Shown here piece by piece: positions 42,734 through 51,174 of a DNA stretch of 64,000 nt. This stretch comes from Acidipropionibacterium virtanenii (GTDB taxonomy: Bacteria > Actinomycetota > Actinomycetes > Propionibacteriales > Propionibacteriaceae): contig NZ_CP025198.1 of the NCBI RefSeq assembly GCF_003325455.1, positions 2,294,001 through 2,358,000 on the forward strand. Reading direction: 5' to 3'. Position numbers and translations under genes: made by a program. The notes under the pieces are model-generated. The model was not told where the DNA came from, made no database searches, and saw nothing but the letters and a program-made list of their open reading frames with translations. Position 1 is the first letter of the stretch; each line of letters opens with the position of its first letter.

Positions 42734-43621
42734 TCAGTTCACGGAATCCCGCATCGTCCCGGTCATCACGAGGGCCAGGATCAGCACCGTGCCGACGGCA
42801 TGGGCGACGTCCAGGCCCTCCTGGGCACCGGCCGCCGAGATGAGGATTCCGGTGGCCAGCACCACGACCACCAGAATCGCGAGCAGGAGGTCCCAGGCGC
42901 TCACCCGGTGACGGAGGCGGGCGACGAGCACCGCGACGGTCAGCAACTCGCCGACCACCATCACCGCCTGCTGCAGCCCCCAGGCGACGAGCGGCCCGTC
43001 ACCGGCCCCGCGGACGAACAGGGCCCATCCCATGCAGCGGCTCAGCGACCCGGAGCCGGAGACGAGCACGGCCAGGAAGTGACCGGCCACCAGCGTGCCC
43101 ACCGCCGCGGCTCCGAGCCTGCTCCGGGCGTTCCAGTGCCAGCGCGAGTCGGGGCGGCGTGCCACGAACCAGGCGCGCCAGATCGCCCCCATGGAGATGA
43201 GTGCGGCCAGCAGGTCCAGCGCCGCCTCGAACTTGTTGATCCCCCACCTGATGGTCATCATGCCGAACACGCCAGACGCCAGGGCTCCTAGCAACGCCAC
43301 CAGGGGCAGCACCACGAGCATCCGGTTGCGGCGGCGGTGGAGCCAGCCGGCGACCACCGAGGCCAGGCCGAACAGGCCGATACTGCTGGAGATCACCCTG
43401 TGGACGAACTCGACGACCGGTTGGGTGTGGGCCTGTGGGCTGAGCCTGCCCACATAGCAGCCGGGCCAGTTGGGGCACGAGGCGCTGGCGTCTGTGGCGC
43501 ACACCGTCGACCCCAGGGCCAGGGTGACGGTGATGAGAATGCCGGTGATCGCGAAGAGCCAGGCCACCCACCCCGGAACCGGGGTCGAATCTGCGGCTGC
43601 ATCACTGTGAGAAGGGGTCAT
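42734..43621 (-). CDS. ctaA: Heme A synthase
   Basis: A 295-residue COX15/CtaA protein with eight predicted helices. The helix 1 loop has the redox cysteine pair region CPNWPGCYVGRL. His residues of the heme sites are in FVHRVISSSIGL and near the C-terminal AHAVGT. It oxidises heme O to heme A for cytochrome aa3. It ends five bases from the end of the convergent pepP. No ctaB or cox gene adjoins here, although a ctaG-like gene lies at the left edge of the window. Confidence 0.9.
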   Translation of the reverse strand: MTPSHSDAAADSTPVPGWVAWLFAITGILITVTLALGSTVCATDASASCPNWPGCYVGRLSPQAHTQPVVEFVHRVISSSIGLFGLASVVAGWLHRRRNRMLVVLPLVALLGALASGVFGMMTIRWGINKFEAALDLLAALISMGAIWRAWFVARRPDSRWHWNARSRLGAAAVGTLVAGHFLAVLVSGSGSLSRCMGWALFVRGAGDGPLVAWGLQQAVMVVGELLTVAVLVARLRHRVSAWDLLLAILVVVVLATGILISAAGAQEGLDVAHAVGTVLILALVMTGTMRDSVN

Positions 43622-43716
43622 GGATTCTTCCTGGCGGACGGGGCAGAACTCGCCAGCATCCTTGCACCCACCTCCGGGCGTCCCGGCACCGGGGTGCGCC
43701 CAGCGCTCCGGTGCCG

Positions 43717-44364
43717 CTACTCGGCCCCGCGACGCGGCCGGCGTCCCCTTCCCCTGCCCAGCACCTGCACCACCGATCCCAGGCCCTGATGAGCCCTCCC
43801 CTCGAAGATCCTGCGCTCAAGGATCCGGGACTCGACGATGAGATCGGGCCAGTGCGCGGCGGCGTCGTCGCGGTGGCTCAGCACCTCGGGATCGGTCGGG
43901 CCCCCCGACCGCAACTGAGGCTGCGCGGTGGAATAGGTCTCCATGATGAGCCGCCCCTCGGGCTGCAGGGCCGGACCCAGCCCAGCGCCGATCCGGGCGC
44001 GGGCGGCACGCGGAAGATGCACGAAGATCCACACCACGGCGTCCCAGGGACCTGTCGCCTCCGGGGTCGTGATCCACTGGGCGAGATCGGCCACCACGCA
44101 GGTCAGGGCGACTCCCCTGGCGCGCGCCAGGCCCTGCGCCTGCCGGACGGCCACCGGGGACTGCTCGACACTGGTCACCTCGTGCCCCCGGCCCGCCAGC
44201 CACACGCCGTTGCGCCCCTGGCCGTCTCCGACCACCAGAACCCGCGCGCCGCGCGGCAGAAGGATCTCCGTGGTCACCAGGAAGTCATTGGGGCGGGAGC
44301 CGTAGAGCTCGGGGAACCGGCGGTACCGCTCGTCCCAGTCGGCCGCCTCGCCCGTCCCGGTCAT
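43717..44364 (-). CDS. Class I SAM-dependent methyltransferase (TehB-like)
   Basis: A 215-residue methyltransferase. Motif I is VLVVGDGQGRNGVWLAGRG, the acidic end of strand 2 is in TSVEQSP, and post-motif WDAVVWIFVHLP follows. The WDERYRRFPELYGSRPNDFL start is typical of the TehB/thiopurine-type small methyltransferases, whose substrates are small molecules. The C-terminus is Arg/Gly-rich. It overlaps the upstream stress-protein gene by four bases. Confidence 0.85.
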   Translation of the reverse strand: MTGTGEAADWDERYRRFPELYGSRPNDFLVTTEILLPRGARVLVVGDGQGRNGVWLAGRGHEVTSVEQSPVAVRQAQGLARARGVALTCVVADLAQWITTPEATGPWDAVVWIFVHLPRAARARIGAGLGPALQPEGRLIMETYSTAQPQLRSGGPTDPEVLSHRDDAAAHWPDLIVESRILERRIFEGRAHQGLGSVVQVLGRGRGRRPRRGAE

Positions 44365-44864
44365 GCCCCGAACGCCCTGGCCCGGATCTCCGGCATGCCG
44401 TCGACGATCTCACGGGCCTTCGCGGCCACCTTGTGCTCGGCCAGCACCTCGTAGTGCGTGGCGACCACCTGGCGCACCGAGTCGAAATCGCGCCGTCCCC
44501 GGCTCATCGCATATCCCAGGGAGGATGTGATGAGGCCGATGACCACGCCGATCAGCAGCCCGGTCACCAGCATCACGACCAGGCCCTGCGAGGACCTCAC
44601 GAAGAAGGACAGCATGAGCCCCACCAGAAGCCCCGTGCCGAGCCCCGAGATCGCCCCCTGGCCCAGGACGGTGCCCCAGGTCTTACGTCCGGTGACCCGC
44701 TCGACGGTACGCAGGTCCGTTCCGACGATGCAGAGATTCTGGACGGGGAACTTCTCGTCGGAGAGATGGTCGACCACCCGCTGGGCGGCCTCGTAGTCGT
44801 CGACGACGATCACCGACTGCGGGTAGTCGAGTTCGAACAGTGACGACGGTGTGCTGCCGGCCAT
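44361..44864 (-). CDS. General stress protein (GSP17M-like) with two membrane segments
   Basis: A 167-residue protein. The N-terminal alpha/beta domain (YPQSVIVVDDYEAAQRVVDH, NLCIVGTDLRTVERVTG) is the general-stress-protein 17M fold. Two Gly-rich hydrophobic helices follow, and then a C-terminal YEVLAEHKVAAKAREIV segment. This arrangement is conserved in actinobacteria next to the MgtE-N/CBS gene. AGGAGG precedes ATG 44864. The longer frame upstream is a shadow of the divergent CBS gene. Confidence 0.85.
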   Translation of the reverse strand: MAGSTPSSLFELDYPQSVIVVDDYEAAQRVVDHLSDEKFPVQNLCIVGTDLRTVERVTGRKTWGTVLGQGAISGLGTGLLVGLMLSFFVRSSQGLVVMLVTGLLIGVVIGLITSSLGYAMSRGRRDFDSVRQVVATHYEVLAEHKVAAKAREIVDGMPEIRARAFGA

Positions 44865-44920
44865 GTGTGCCCTCCTGTGTGATCCTCCCAGTCTAGAGAT
44901 CGTGACCGGGGACCTACAGG

Positions 44921-44926
44921 TAGATT
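44921..44926 (+). promoter_or_regulatory. -10 box (TAGATT) of the MgtE-N/CBS gene
   Basis: TAGATT is followed by seven bases and the GTG start, so the transcript should be leaderless. No Shine-Dalgarno is present. Confidence 0.5.
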
Positions 44927-44933
44927 TGCAGCC

Positions 44934-46202
44934 GTGAACAGGTCGTCCTCGGTATTCATCTCGCGATTGCGCGGTCTGCCCGTGCTCGACGCCGCCGGGG
45001 ATCAGGTCGGGAAGGTCCGCGACGTCGTCATCCAGATGCGCACCCAGGGCAGGGCGCCACGGGTCCGCGGGCTGGTGGTCGAGCTCTTCGCCCGCAGGCG
45101 GATCTTCGTGCCGATGCCCCGCGTCCATGCCATCGACGCCCAACAGGTGATGATCTCGGGCACCGTCGACACCCGGGTCTTCTCCCGACGGGACGCCGAG
45201 ACCCTCGTCGTCGATGACCTCTTCGACCGGACCTTCCCCCGCGAGGGCGCCCAGGTCAGCATCTTCGACGTCGCGATGAGCCCGGTCCGCAGTCACGACT
45301 GGGAGATCTCCGAGGTGGCTCTGGTGCCCGGAGGAAGCCGTTTCAGCTCGTTGCGCAAGAAGGCCGCGGGTTCGGTGGTGGTCGACTGGAACGAGGTGCC
45401 GGGCCTGGTGATGATGCGGCAGCAGTCGACCGAGCGCACAGTCGCCGAGATGCAGGACATGAAACCCGCCGACGTCGCCCGGGAACTTCACGACATGGCA
45501 CCGTCGCGGCGGGCCGCGGTGGCCAAGGCCCTGGACGACGACCAGCTGGCCGACGCCATCGAGGAGCTTCCCGAGGACGAGCAGGTCTCGCTGATATCGA
45601 TCCTCGATCCCGAGCGCGCCGCCGACATCCTCGAGGAGATGGATCCGGACGACGCCGCCGACCTCGTCCAGGACCTCCCCGAGCCCCTCGCCGAGAGACT
45701 GCTGGCCCGGATGCGCCCCGAGGATGCCGAGGACGTCCGGAATCTGCTGGTCTACGAGGATTTCACGGCCGGGGCGATGATGACCCCCGAGCCGGTGGTG
45801 GTGGGACCCGACGCGACGGTCGCAGACGCCCTGGCGAAGGTCCGCAATGAGGACATCACGCCGGCCCTGGCATCGATGGTCTTCGTGTGTCGGCCACCGC
45901 TTGACACCCCGTCGGGCCGATTCCTGGGGATCGCGCACGTCCAGCGCCTGCTGCGCGAACCTCCCTCGTCGATGGTCTCCAGCATGCTCGACACGGATCT
46001 TGAGCCGCTGGCCACCGACACCCCGGTCGGGGCGGTGAGCCGCTATTTCGCCATCTACAACCTCGTCGTCGCCCCGGTGGTCAACGTGGAGAATGAACTG
46101 GTGGGTGCTGTCACGGTCGACGATCTGCTCGATCACCTGTTGCCGGCCGACTGGCGCGGCGATCAGATGGACGGTCACCTGATGGAGGTCGCACGTGGCT
46201 GA
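44934..46202 (+). CDS. PRC-barrel / MgtE N-terminal / CBS-domain protein without transport domain
   Basis: A 422-residue soluble protein. The N-terminal ~90 residues resemble a PRC-barrel (GLPVLDAAGDQVGKVRDVVI), repeated near 125-180 (EISEVALVPGG). An MgtE N-terminal superhelix follows (~185-285, MKPADVARELHDMAPSRRAA, RAADILEEMDPDDAADLVQD). A CBS pair comes next (~290-415). The five membrane helices of MgtE Mg2+ channels are absent, so this is the actinobacterial sensor-like form. It overlaps the DUF1003 gene by eight bases. Acting as regulatory partner of DUF1003 or of another channel is inference. Confidence 0.87.
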   Translation: MNRSSSVFISRLRGLPVLDAAGDQVGKVRDVVIQMRTQGRAPRVRGLVVELFARRRIFVPMPRVHAIDAQQVMISGTVDTRVFSRRDAETLVVDDLFDRTFPREGAQVSIFDVAMSPVRSHDWEISEVALVPGGSRFSSLRKKAAGSVVVDWNEVPGLVMMRQQSTERTVAEMQDMKPADVARELHDMAPSRRAAVAKALDDDQLADAIEELPEDEQVSLISILDPERAADILEEMDPDDAADLVQDLPEPLAERLLARMRPEDAEDVRNLLVYEDFTAGAMMTPEPVVVGPDATVADALAKVRNEDITPALASMVFVCRPPLDTPSGRFLGIAHVQRLLREPPSSMVSSMLDTDLEPLATDTPVGAVSRYFAIYNLVVAPVVNVENELVGAVTVDDLLDHLLPADWRGDQMDGHLMEVARG

Positions 46203-46728
46203 TCACGAGCGCCGCAAGGACGACGACCGTCTCGATCTGCCAGGCCCGCGGCGGGGCTCGCGGGGACCTCGGGTGCAGCTCGACTCCGAGCGCTTCGGCC
46301 AGTTCGCCGAATCAGTGGCCCGGTTCATGGGCACCGGCAAGTTCCTCGTCTACATGACGATCATCGTCATCGTGTGGGTGGCCTGGAATCTCATCGCCCT
46401 GGTGAAGCTGCGCTGGGACCCCTACCCGTTCATCCTGCTCAACCTGTTCTTCTCGACCCAGGCCTCCTACTCCGCCCCGTTGATCCTGCTTGCCCAGAAC
46501 CGCCAGGAGGACCGCGACCGGGTGTCGATGGCCGAGGATCGCAGGCTGACCGCGCAGAGCCGGGCCGATATGGACTACCTAGCCCGTGAGGTTGCGGCCA
46601 TCCGGATGCAGATGGGGGATCTGGCCACCCGCGACTACATCCGCTCCGAGCTGCGTGACGAGCTCCGATCCCTGCTCGCCGAGTTCGACGACCCGGTCCG
46701 TCACGACCAGGGACCCGATGATGCGTGA
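46195..46728 (+). CDS. DUF1003 membrane protein
   Basis: A 177-residue protein. A charged N-terminus precedes two membrane helices (MTIIVIVWVAWNLIAL, then FILLNLFFSTQASYSAPLIL) joined by the DUF1003 signature WDPYPFILLN. A long charged coiled coil follows (NRQEDRDRVSMAEDRR). Function is unknown. The family goes with the MgtE-N/CBS gene in many actinobacteria, and here the overlap confirms one operon. Confidence 0.88.
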   Translation: MADHERRKDDDRLDLPGPRRGSRGPRVQLDSERFGQFAESVARFMGTGKFLVYMTIIVIVWVAWNLIALVKLRWDPYPFILLNLFFSTQASYSAPLILLAQNRQEDRDRVSMAEDRRLTAQSRADMDYLAREVAAIRMQMGDLATRDYIRSELRDELRSLLAEFDDPVRHDQGPDDA

Positions 46729-46850
46729 ACCCGGACGATTGAGCCGACGGCGTAACCCGAAGCGGTGGACCGCCCAGGCGACGACATCATGTCGTGCACA
46801 GGTGTGAGACTGACTTGCCCGTCACTTTGAGGAGTGTGTAGACAGAAACC

Positions 46851-48011
46851 ATGAGCACCGAGAATCCGCTGGTCCCGCTCATCCACGAAGCGTTGTCGCA
46901 TGTGGATGACCCCGAGATCCGACGACCCATCACCGACCTGGGCATGGTGGACGAGATTGACGTCGACGACTCGAACCGGGTCACCGTCAAGGTCCTCCTC
47001 ACCGTGGCCGGATGCCCCCTCAAGACGACCCTGCGTCAGAACGTGACCGAGGCCGTCCAGACGGTCGACGGGGTGAGCGGGGTCCACGTCGAGCTCGGAG
47101 TGATGTCCGACGAGCAGCGCGACGCGGTCAAGACCCAGTTGCGCGGGGGCGTGCCCGAACGGGTGATCCCCTTCGCACAACCCGGCTCCACCACGAAGGT
47201 CATCGCGGTCGCCTCGGGCAAGGGCGGGGTCGGCAAGTCCTCGGTGACGGTCAACCTGGCGCTGGCGCTGGCAGCTCGAGGACGCAACGTCGGACTGCTG
47301 GACGCCGACATCTACGGACACTCGGTGCCCGACATGCTCGGCGTCGGCGAGGCCCGGCCCACCCCCCTCGACGACCTGCTGCTCCCCGTTCCGGTGCTCG
47401 ACATCAAGACGATCAGCGTCGGGATGCTCAAACCGAACCGTTCCGACGTCATCGCCTGGCGAGGCCCGATCCTGGATCGCGCGCTCACCCAGCTGCTGGC
47501 CGATGTGCACTGGGGCGATCTCGATTACCTGCTCATCGACCTTCCCCCGGGCACCGGCGACATCGCCATGAGCCTGGGCCAGAAGATCCCCAACTCCGAG
47601 GTGCTCGTCGTCACCACACCGCAGCAGGCCGCCTCCGAGGTCGCGGTGCGGGCCGGCACGATGGCCGGGATCATGCAGCAGCAGGTCATCGGGGTCATCG
47701 AGAACATGTCCTGGCTGGAAACTCCCTGCCCGCACTGCGGCAGGACCCACCGGGTCGAGCTCTACGGCTCGGGCGGCGGCCAGGCGGCAGCCGAGGCGTT
47801 GTCCGCACAGCTCGGCACCGAGGTGCCGCTGCTCGGGCAGATCCCGATCGACATCGACCTTCGCTCCGGCGGGGACGAGGGCGACCCCATCGTCGTCGCC
47901 CACCCCGAGTCCGCCGCCGCCCGGGCTCTCACCGATCTGGCCGACACGCTGGACTCCCGCCCCCGCGGGCTGGCCGGGATGAATCTCGGACTCACCCCGG
48001 TCGCGAACTGA
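46851..48011 (+). CDS. mrp: Mrp/NBP35 family Fe-S carrier ATPase
   Basis: A 386-residue protein. The N-terminal MIP18/DUF59 domain (~5-85) has its conserved Cys55. The P-loop ATPase domain has Walker A SGKGGVGKS (122-130) with the deviant lysine, DADIYGHSVPD, and the C-terminal CPHC that holds a bridging 4Fe-4S cluster in the dimer. It delivers iron-sulfur clusters. No close Shine-Dalgarno is present. TAGACA six bases before the ATG suggests a nearly leaderless message. Confidence 0.93.
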   Translation: MSTENPLVPLIHEALSHVDDPEIRRPITDLGMVDEIDVDDSNRVTVKVLLTVAGCPLKTTLRQNVTEAVQTVDGVSGVHVELGVMSDEQRDAVKTQLRGGVPERVIPFAQPGSTTKVIAVASGKGGVGKSSVTVNLALALAARGRNVGLLDADIYGHSVPDMLGVGEARPTPLDDLLLPVPVLDIKTISVGMLKPNRSDVIAWRGPILDRALTQLLADVHWGDLDYLLIDLPPGTGDIAMSLGQKIPNSEVLVVTTPQQAASEVAVRAGTMAGIMQQQVIGVIENMSWLETPCPHCGRTHRVELYGSGGGQAAAEALSAQLGTEVPLLGQIPIDIDLRSGGDEGDPIVVAHPESAAARALTDLADTLDSRPRGLAGMNLGLTPVAN

Positions 48012-48029
48012 TTTCCCAAGACCGGGGGC

Positions 48030-48070
48030 GACCCCCTGGCAACCCCCGAGCGGGGATCTGCGAGGGGGTC
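48030..48070. terminator. Hairpin between convergent mrp and tatB
   Basis: GACCCCCT (48030-48037) and AGGGGGTC (48063-48070) are exact complements. A smaller GGGGG-CGA-CCCCC stem (48024-48036) competes with it. The location just after mrp and before the tatB stop makes it a likely terminator. Confidence 0.55.
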
Positions 48071-48160
48071 GGGTCTGCGGTGCCGGCCTCGCGCTTCGGG
48101 TCCGATCTGCGACCGGGCGCAGGCGCTCGCAGGCCCGCTGCCGCCTTCCAACCGAGCGGC

Positions 48161-48607
48161 TCAGGTGGCCTCGAGGTCGTAAGGGGTGGGGATCATGGCC
48201 GGTCCCCCGGCGACAGCCGGCGAGGTCTGGGCACCGGACGCGCTGCTACTGGCGTCCTGTACCGCGTCGAGGGCATCCCCGGTGGCCGACTGGAGGTCCG
48301 ACCGCACATCGGTGAGGTCGTCGCGCACCTCTGAAAGGTCCGACTTGATGCCGTCGATGTCCTCGCGAAACTCGTCCATCACGTACTTGCGCACGAAGGT
48401 CTTCGGGTTGAGATCCTGGATCTCGAGATCCGCATACTTGGGGCCGAGGTCCTCACGAAGCTGATCACGGGTGTTGTTCGCGATGTTGCGGATGTAATGC
48501 ACCACCCGGGCCGCCTTCCGGGCGTACTCGGGCACCTTCTCCGGACCGAACATCACCACGGCGATGATGATGAGGACCGCGATCTCGGTCGGACTGGCGA
48601 TGGACAT
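48161..48607 (-). CDS. tatB: Twin-arginine translocase subunit TatB
   Basis: A 148-residue TatA/B-family protein. The N-terminal membrane helix (SPTEIAVLIIIAVVMFGPEKV) contains the FGPEK hinge, with Glu as in TatB. An amphipathic helix (ARKAARVVHYIRNIAN) and a long acidic helical and Ser/Ala-rich tail follow. TatB recognises folded substrates with twin-arginine signals. tatB beside mrp matches the mycobacterial order. Confidence 0.88.
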   Translation of the reverse strand: MSIASPTEIAVLIIIAVVMFGPEKVPEYARKAARVVHYIRNIANNTRDQLREDLGPKYADLEIQDLNPKTFVRKYVMDEFREDIDGIKSDLSEVRDDLTDVRSDLQSATGDALDAVQDASSSASGAQTSPAVAGGPAMIPTPYDLEAT

Positions 48608-48628
48608 GGCCCCAGATTACCGCCGGCG

Positions 48629-49510
48629 TCACAGACGGGCGCCATCGAGGAGGGCCCCGAAGGTGGCGGCCTGGGAACCGGTGGCAGCCACGAGCGGCGA
48701 GCGCACGGAACCGACCGGGAATCCCTGGTGTGCGAGCCCAGCCTTGACCATCACGACCCCCTGGGCCGCGAAGACACCGGTGAGCACGGGAAGGATCTCC
48801 CGGTAGACCGTCAGCGCCTCATCCTGGTGCCCGGCCACGAAGAGGTCGATGAACTCGCGCATCCGACGTCCGGTGAAATGCGTCGACGTGCCGATCACGC
48901 CGACCCCGCCGACCGCCATCAGAGCCGGGGTGATGGCGTCATCGCCGGAGTAATAGGCCAGATCGCAGGAGGCCATCACGGTCGCCGACTCGACGACCCT
49001 GCCCTTGGCGTCCTTGACCGCCACGATGCGCGGATGCTCGGACAGTGCGATCAGGGTCTCAGGCGCGATGGCAGTGCCGGTGCGGCCCGGTATGTCGTAG
49101 AGCATCACCGGCAGGTCGGTGGCATCCGCGATCCGTGTGAAGTGATCGACCAGACCGGCCTGGGGAGGCTTGGAGTAGTAAGGGGTCACGACCAGGAGAC
49201 CGTCGGCCCCGGCGTCAGCGGCCTGACGGGCGAGCTCCAGGGTGTGACGGGTGTCATTCGTCCCGACTCCGGTGATCACCTGGGCCCGGTCTCCGACGGC
49301 GCCGACGACCGCGCGCACCAGGGCCGACTTCTCCTCGTCGCTGGTGGTCGGCGACTCGCCCGTGGTGCCGTTGACGAGCACGGAGTCGTTGCGCTGGTCG
49401 TCGACGAGGCGGGCGGCCAGCTGGGCCGCACGCTCAAGGTCCACCTCCCCGTCAGGGGTCATCGGTGTCACCATGGCCGTCAGCAGACGGCCGAAAACGG
49501 GTTCGGGCAT
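48629..49510 (-). CDS. dapA: 4-Hydroxy-tetrahydrodipicolinate synthase
   Basis: A 293-residue DapA that condenses pyruvate with aspartate semialdehyde, first step of lysine/diaminopimelate synthesis. The TIM-barrel motifs are GTTGESPTTSDEEK, the Tyr in PYYSKPPQAGL, YDIPGRTG, and the Schiff-base lysine in AVKDAKG. Three more genes of the same pathway (dapE, dapD, dapC) lie 5-10 kb to the right. It ends 21 bases from the tatB start. Confidence 0.95.
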   Translation of the reverse strand: MPEPVFGRLLTAMVTPMTPDGEVDLERAAQLAARLVDDQRNDSVLVNGTTGESPTTSDEEKSALVRAVVGAVGDRAQVITGVGTNDTRHTLELARQAADAGADGLLVVTPYYSKPPQAGLVDHFTRIADATDLPVMLYDIPGRTGTAIAPETLIALSEHPRIVAVKDAKGRVVESATVMASCDLAYYSGDDAITPALMAVGGVGVIGTSTHFTGRRMREFIDLFVAGHQDEALTVYREILPVLTGVFAAQGVVMVKAGLAHQGFPVGSVRSPLVAATGSQAATFGALLDGARL

Positions 49511-49610
49511 GGCGGATCCTCCTCGCTGCCGGTGGCCTCGGTCTCAGCTCACCGGAGGCACCTGTGGTCAACCCCATCGTAACGAGGACCGCACGGACTA
49601 CGCTGGGCCC

Positions 49611-50264
49611 GTGAGCCCTGATCAGCTGACCCCAACCGCACCCGACCCCAGGTCGTGGGAGTACGCCGACGAGTTCGTCGCGACATCTCCGGAGGTCTCG
49701 GCCGCCCGCGAGACAGCGCTGGCCGCCGAATGGTCCCCTGTCGGCACCGGCACCGCCTCCCTCCTCACCTTCATGTCGCGCGCGATCGACGCGCACACCG
49801 TGGTGGAGATCGGCACCGACGCCGGGGTCACAGGCCTGTCATTGATGCAAGGCATGGACCGTAAGGGCGTACTCACCAGTATCGACGCCGAGTCCGACCG
49901 CCAGGCCGCGGCACGGGTCGCCTTCGAACGGGCCGGCATGCGTTCCAACCAGTTCCGGCTGATCACCGGAATGCCGTTGGACGTCCTTCCGAAGCTGCGC
50001 GACGGCGCATACGACCTCGTGCTGGTCAACGGCGACCGGCTGGAGTACGTGGAATACGTCGCCCAGGCTCTGCGGCTGCTGCGCCATGGCGGCGTCGTCG
50101 TGGTCAACGGCGCCCTGGCCGACAACACGATCGCCGACCCCGACAACGACGCCGACGAGACCCTCATCATCCGCGAGGCCCTGGACTCGATCCAGGAGAC
50201 CGAGGAGTTCAGGCCCGTTCTGCTGCCGGTGGGATCAGGGCTCCTGCTGGCCATCAAGGAGTGA
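49611..50264 (+). CDS. O-methyltransferase family 3 protein
   Basis: A 217-residue SAM-dependent O-methyltransferase of the catechol/caffeoyl-CoA type: SPVGTGTASLLTFM, VVEIGTDAGVTGLSL, SIDAESDRQAAARVAF, YDLVLVNGD, and LRLLRHGGVVVVNGAL. The usual metal Asp after VNGD is reduced to a single Asp, so metal dependence is unclear. It resembles mycobacterial Rv1220c, which sits in the same region of that genome. GTG 49611 is leaderless: TACGCT ends six bases upstream. Confidence 0.85.
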   Translation: MSPDQLTPTAPDPRSWEYADEFVATSPEVSAARETALAAEWSPVGTGTASLLTFMSRAIDAHTVVEIGTDAGVTGLSLMQGMDRKGVLTSIDAESDRQAAARVAFERAGMRSNQFRLITGMPLDVLPKLRDGAYDLVLVNGDRLEYVEYVAQALRLLRHGGVVVVNGALADNTIADPDNDADETLIIREALDSIQETEEFRPVLLPVGSGLLLAIKE

Positions 50265-50411
50265 TCTCTCCCCCGCCCGACGCAGCACGGCTGCTCACGG
50301 GGGACTCGCCCAATATTTCCGGGCGGGCCTAGTCTTGGCTCCGCCGTGCAGGCCGGATCTTCAGTCCTGGTCTGCCGGCTCCAATCCGTCGGCAGAAGGA
50401 ATTCGGGACTC

Positions 50412-51011
50412 ATGGCAGCAAACGGGGTCGACAAGCCGTCCAGGTGGCGGCGCACCACCTCCATCGAGATGATCGTCTCAGGGGCGATCGGGCTCCTCGC
50501 GTCCTTCGTCCTGTCGATCGAGGCCTGGAGACTCGCGGCCGACTCGAAGGCCACGTTCAGCTGCGATGTCAACACGGTGCTGTCCTGCTCCACCGTGGCG
50601 TCCACCTGGCAGGCCCGGGTGCTCGGATTCCCCAACGCCTTCCTCGGCATCCTGTTCGAGGCCGTGGTGCTCTCCATCTCGATCGCCACTCTGGCCGGGG
50701 TACGGTTCCCGCGCTGGTACATGCTCGCCACACAGGCTCTCTACTCCATCGCGATCCTGTTCGCATGGTGGCTGTTCATCCAGTCCTTCTTCGTCATCAG
50801 GGCACTGTGCCCCTGGTGCCTGCTCATCACCATCACGACCACCCTGGTCTGGGCGGGCCTGACGCGGATCAACATCCATGACGGCGTCCTCACCCGGCGC
50901 AAAGGGATCCAGGACTTCGTCAACTACAATACAGACTGGTACGTCACCGGGCTCATCATCCTGATCATCTTCGCCATGATCGCGATCGAACTCATCCCCA
51001 GCTTGCTCTAG
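50412..51011 (+). CDS. Vitamin K epoxide reductase (VKOR) family protein
   Basis: A 199-residue membrane protein with four or five helices. The loop cysteine pair is in CDVNTVLSC and the active site is CPWC in helix 4. The preceding Ser/Thr-rich WQARVLGFPNAFLG is also typical. Bacterial VKOR reoxidises DsbA-like proteins for disulfide formation at the cell surface. No dsbA-like gene adjoins. ATG 50412 is preferred, with AAGGA 11 bases upstream. Confidence 0.93.
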   Translation: MAANGVDKPSRWRRTTSIEMIVSGAIGLLASFVLSIEAWRLAADSKATFSCDVNTVLSCSTVASTWQARVLGFPNAFLGILFEAVVLSISIATLAGVRFPRWYMLATQALYSIAILFAWWLFIQSFFVIRALCPWCLLITITTTLVWAGLTRINIHDGVLTRRKGIQDFVNYNTDWYVTGLIILIIFAMIAIELIPSLL

Positions 51012-51144
51012 CGCGGGCCCGAAGGGGCACCCGCGGCAGATGAGTTCCCGGATCTCCCGCTCAATCACGACCCAGAACTGGAGCCAGGACCCGCAGACCC
51101 CACCCGTGGGGAGTCGGCGAGCCCTGGCGAGCGTGGGGGGCGTG

Positions 51145-51164
51145 GGGGGCGGTCGTCCGCCCCC
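51145..51164 (-). terminator. Hairpin after glgC
   Basis: GGGGGCGG (51145-51152) and CCGCCCCC (51157-51164) pair perfectly around a TCGT loop, 11 bases beyond the glgC stop. The similar TCGC-loop hairpin before lipA suggests a common terminator style in this genome. Confidence 0.65.
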
Positions 51165-51174
51165 TCCGTCCAAC

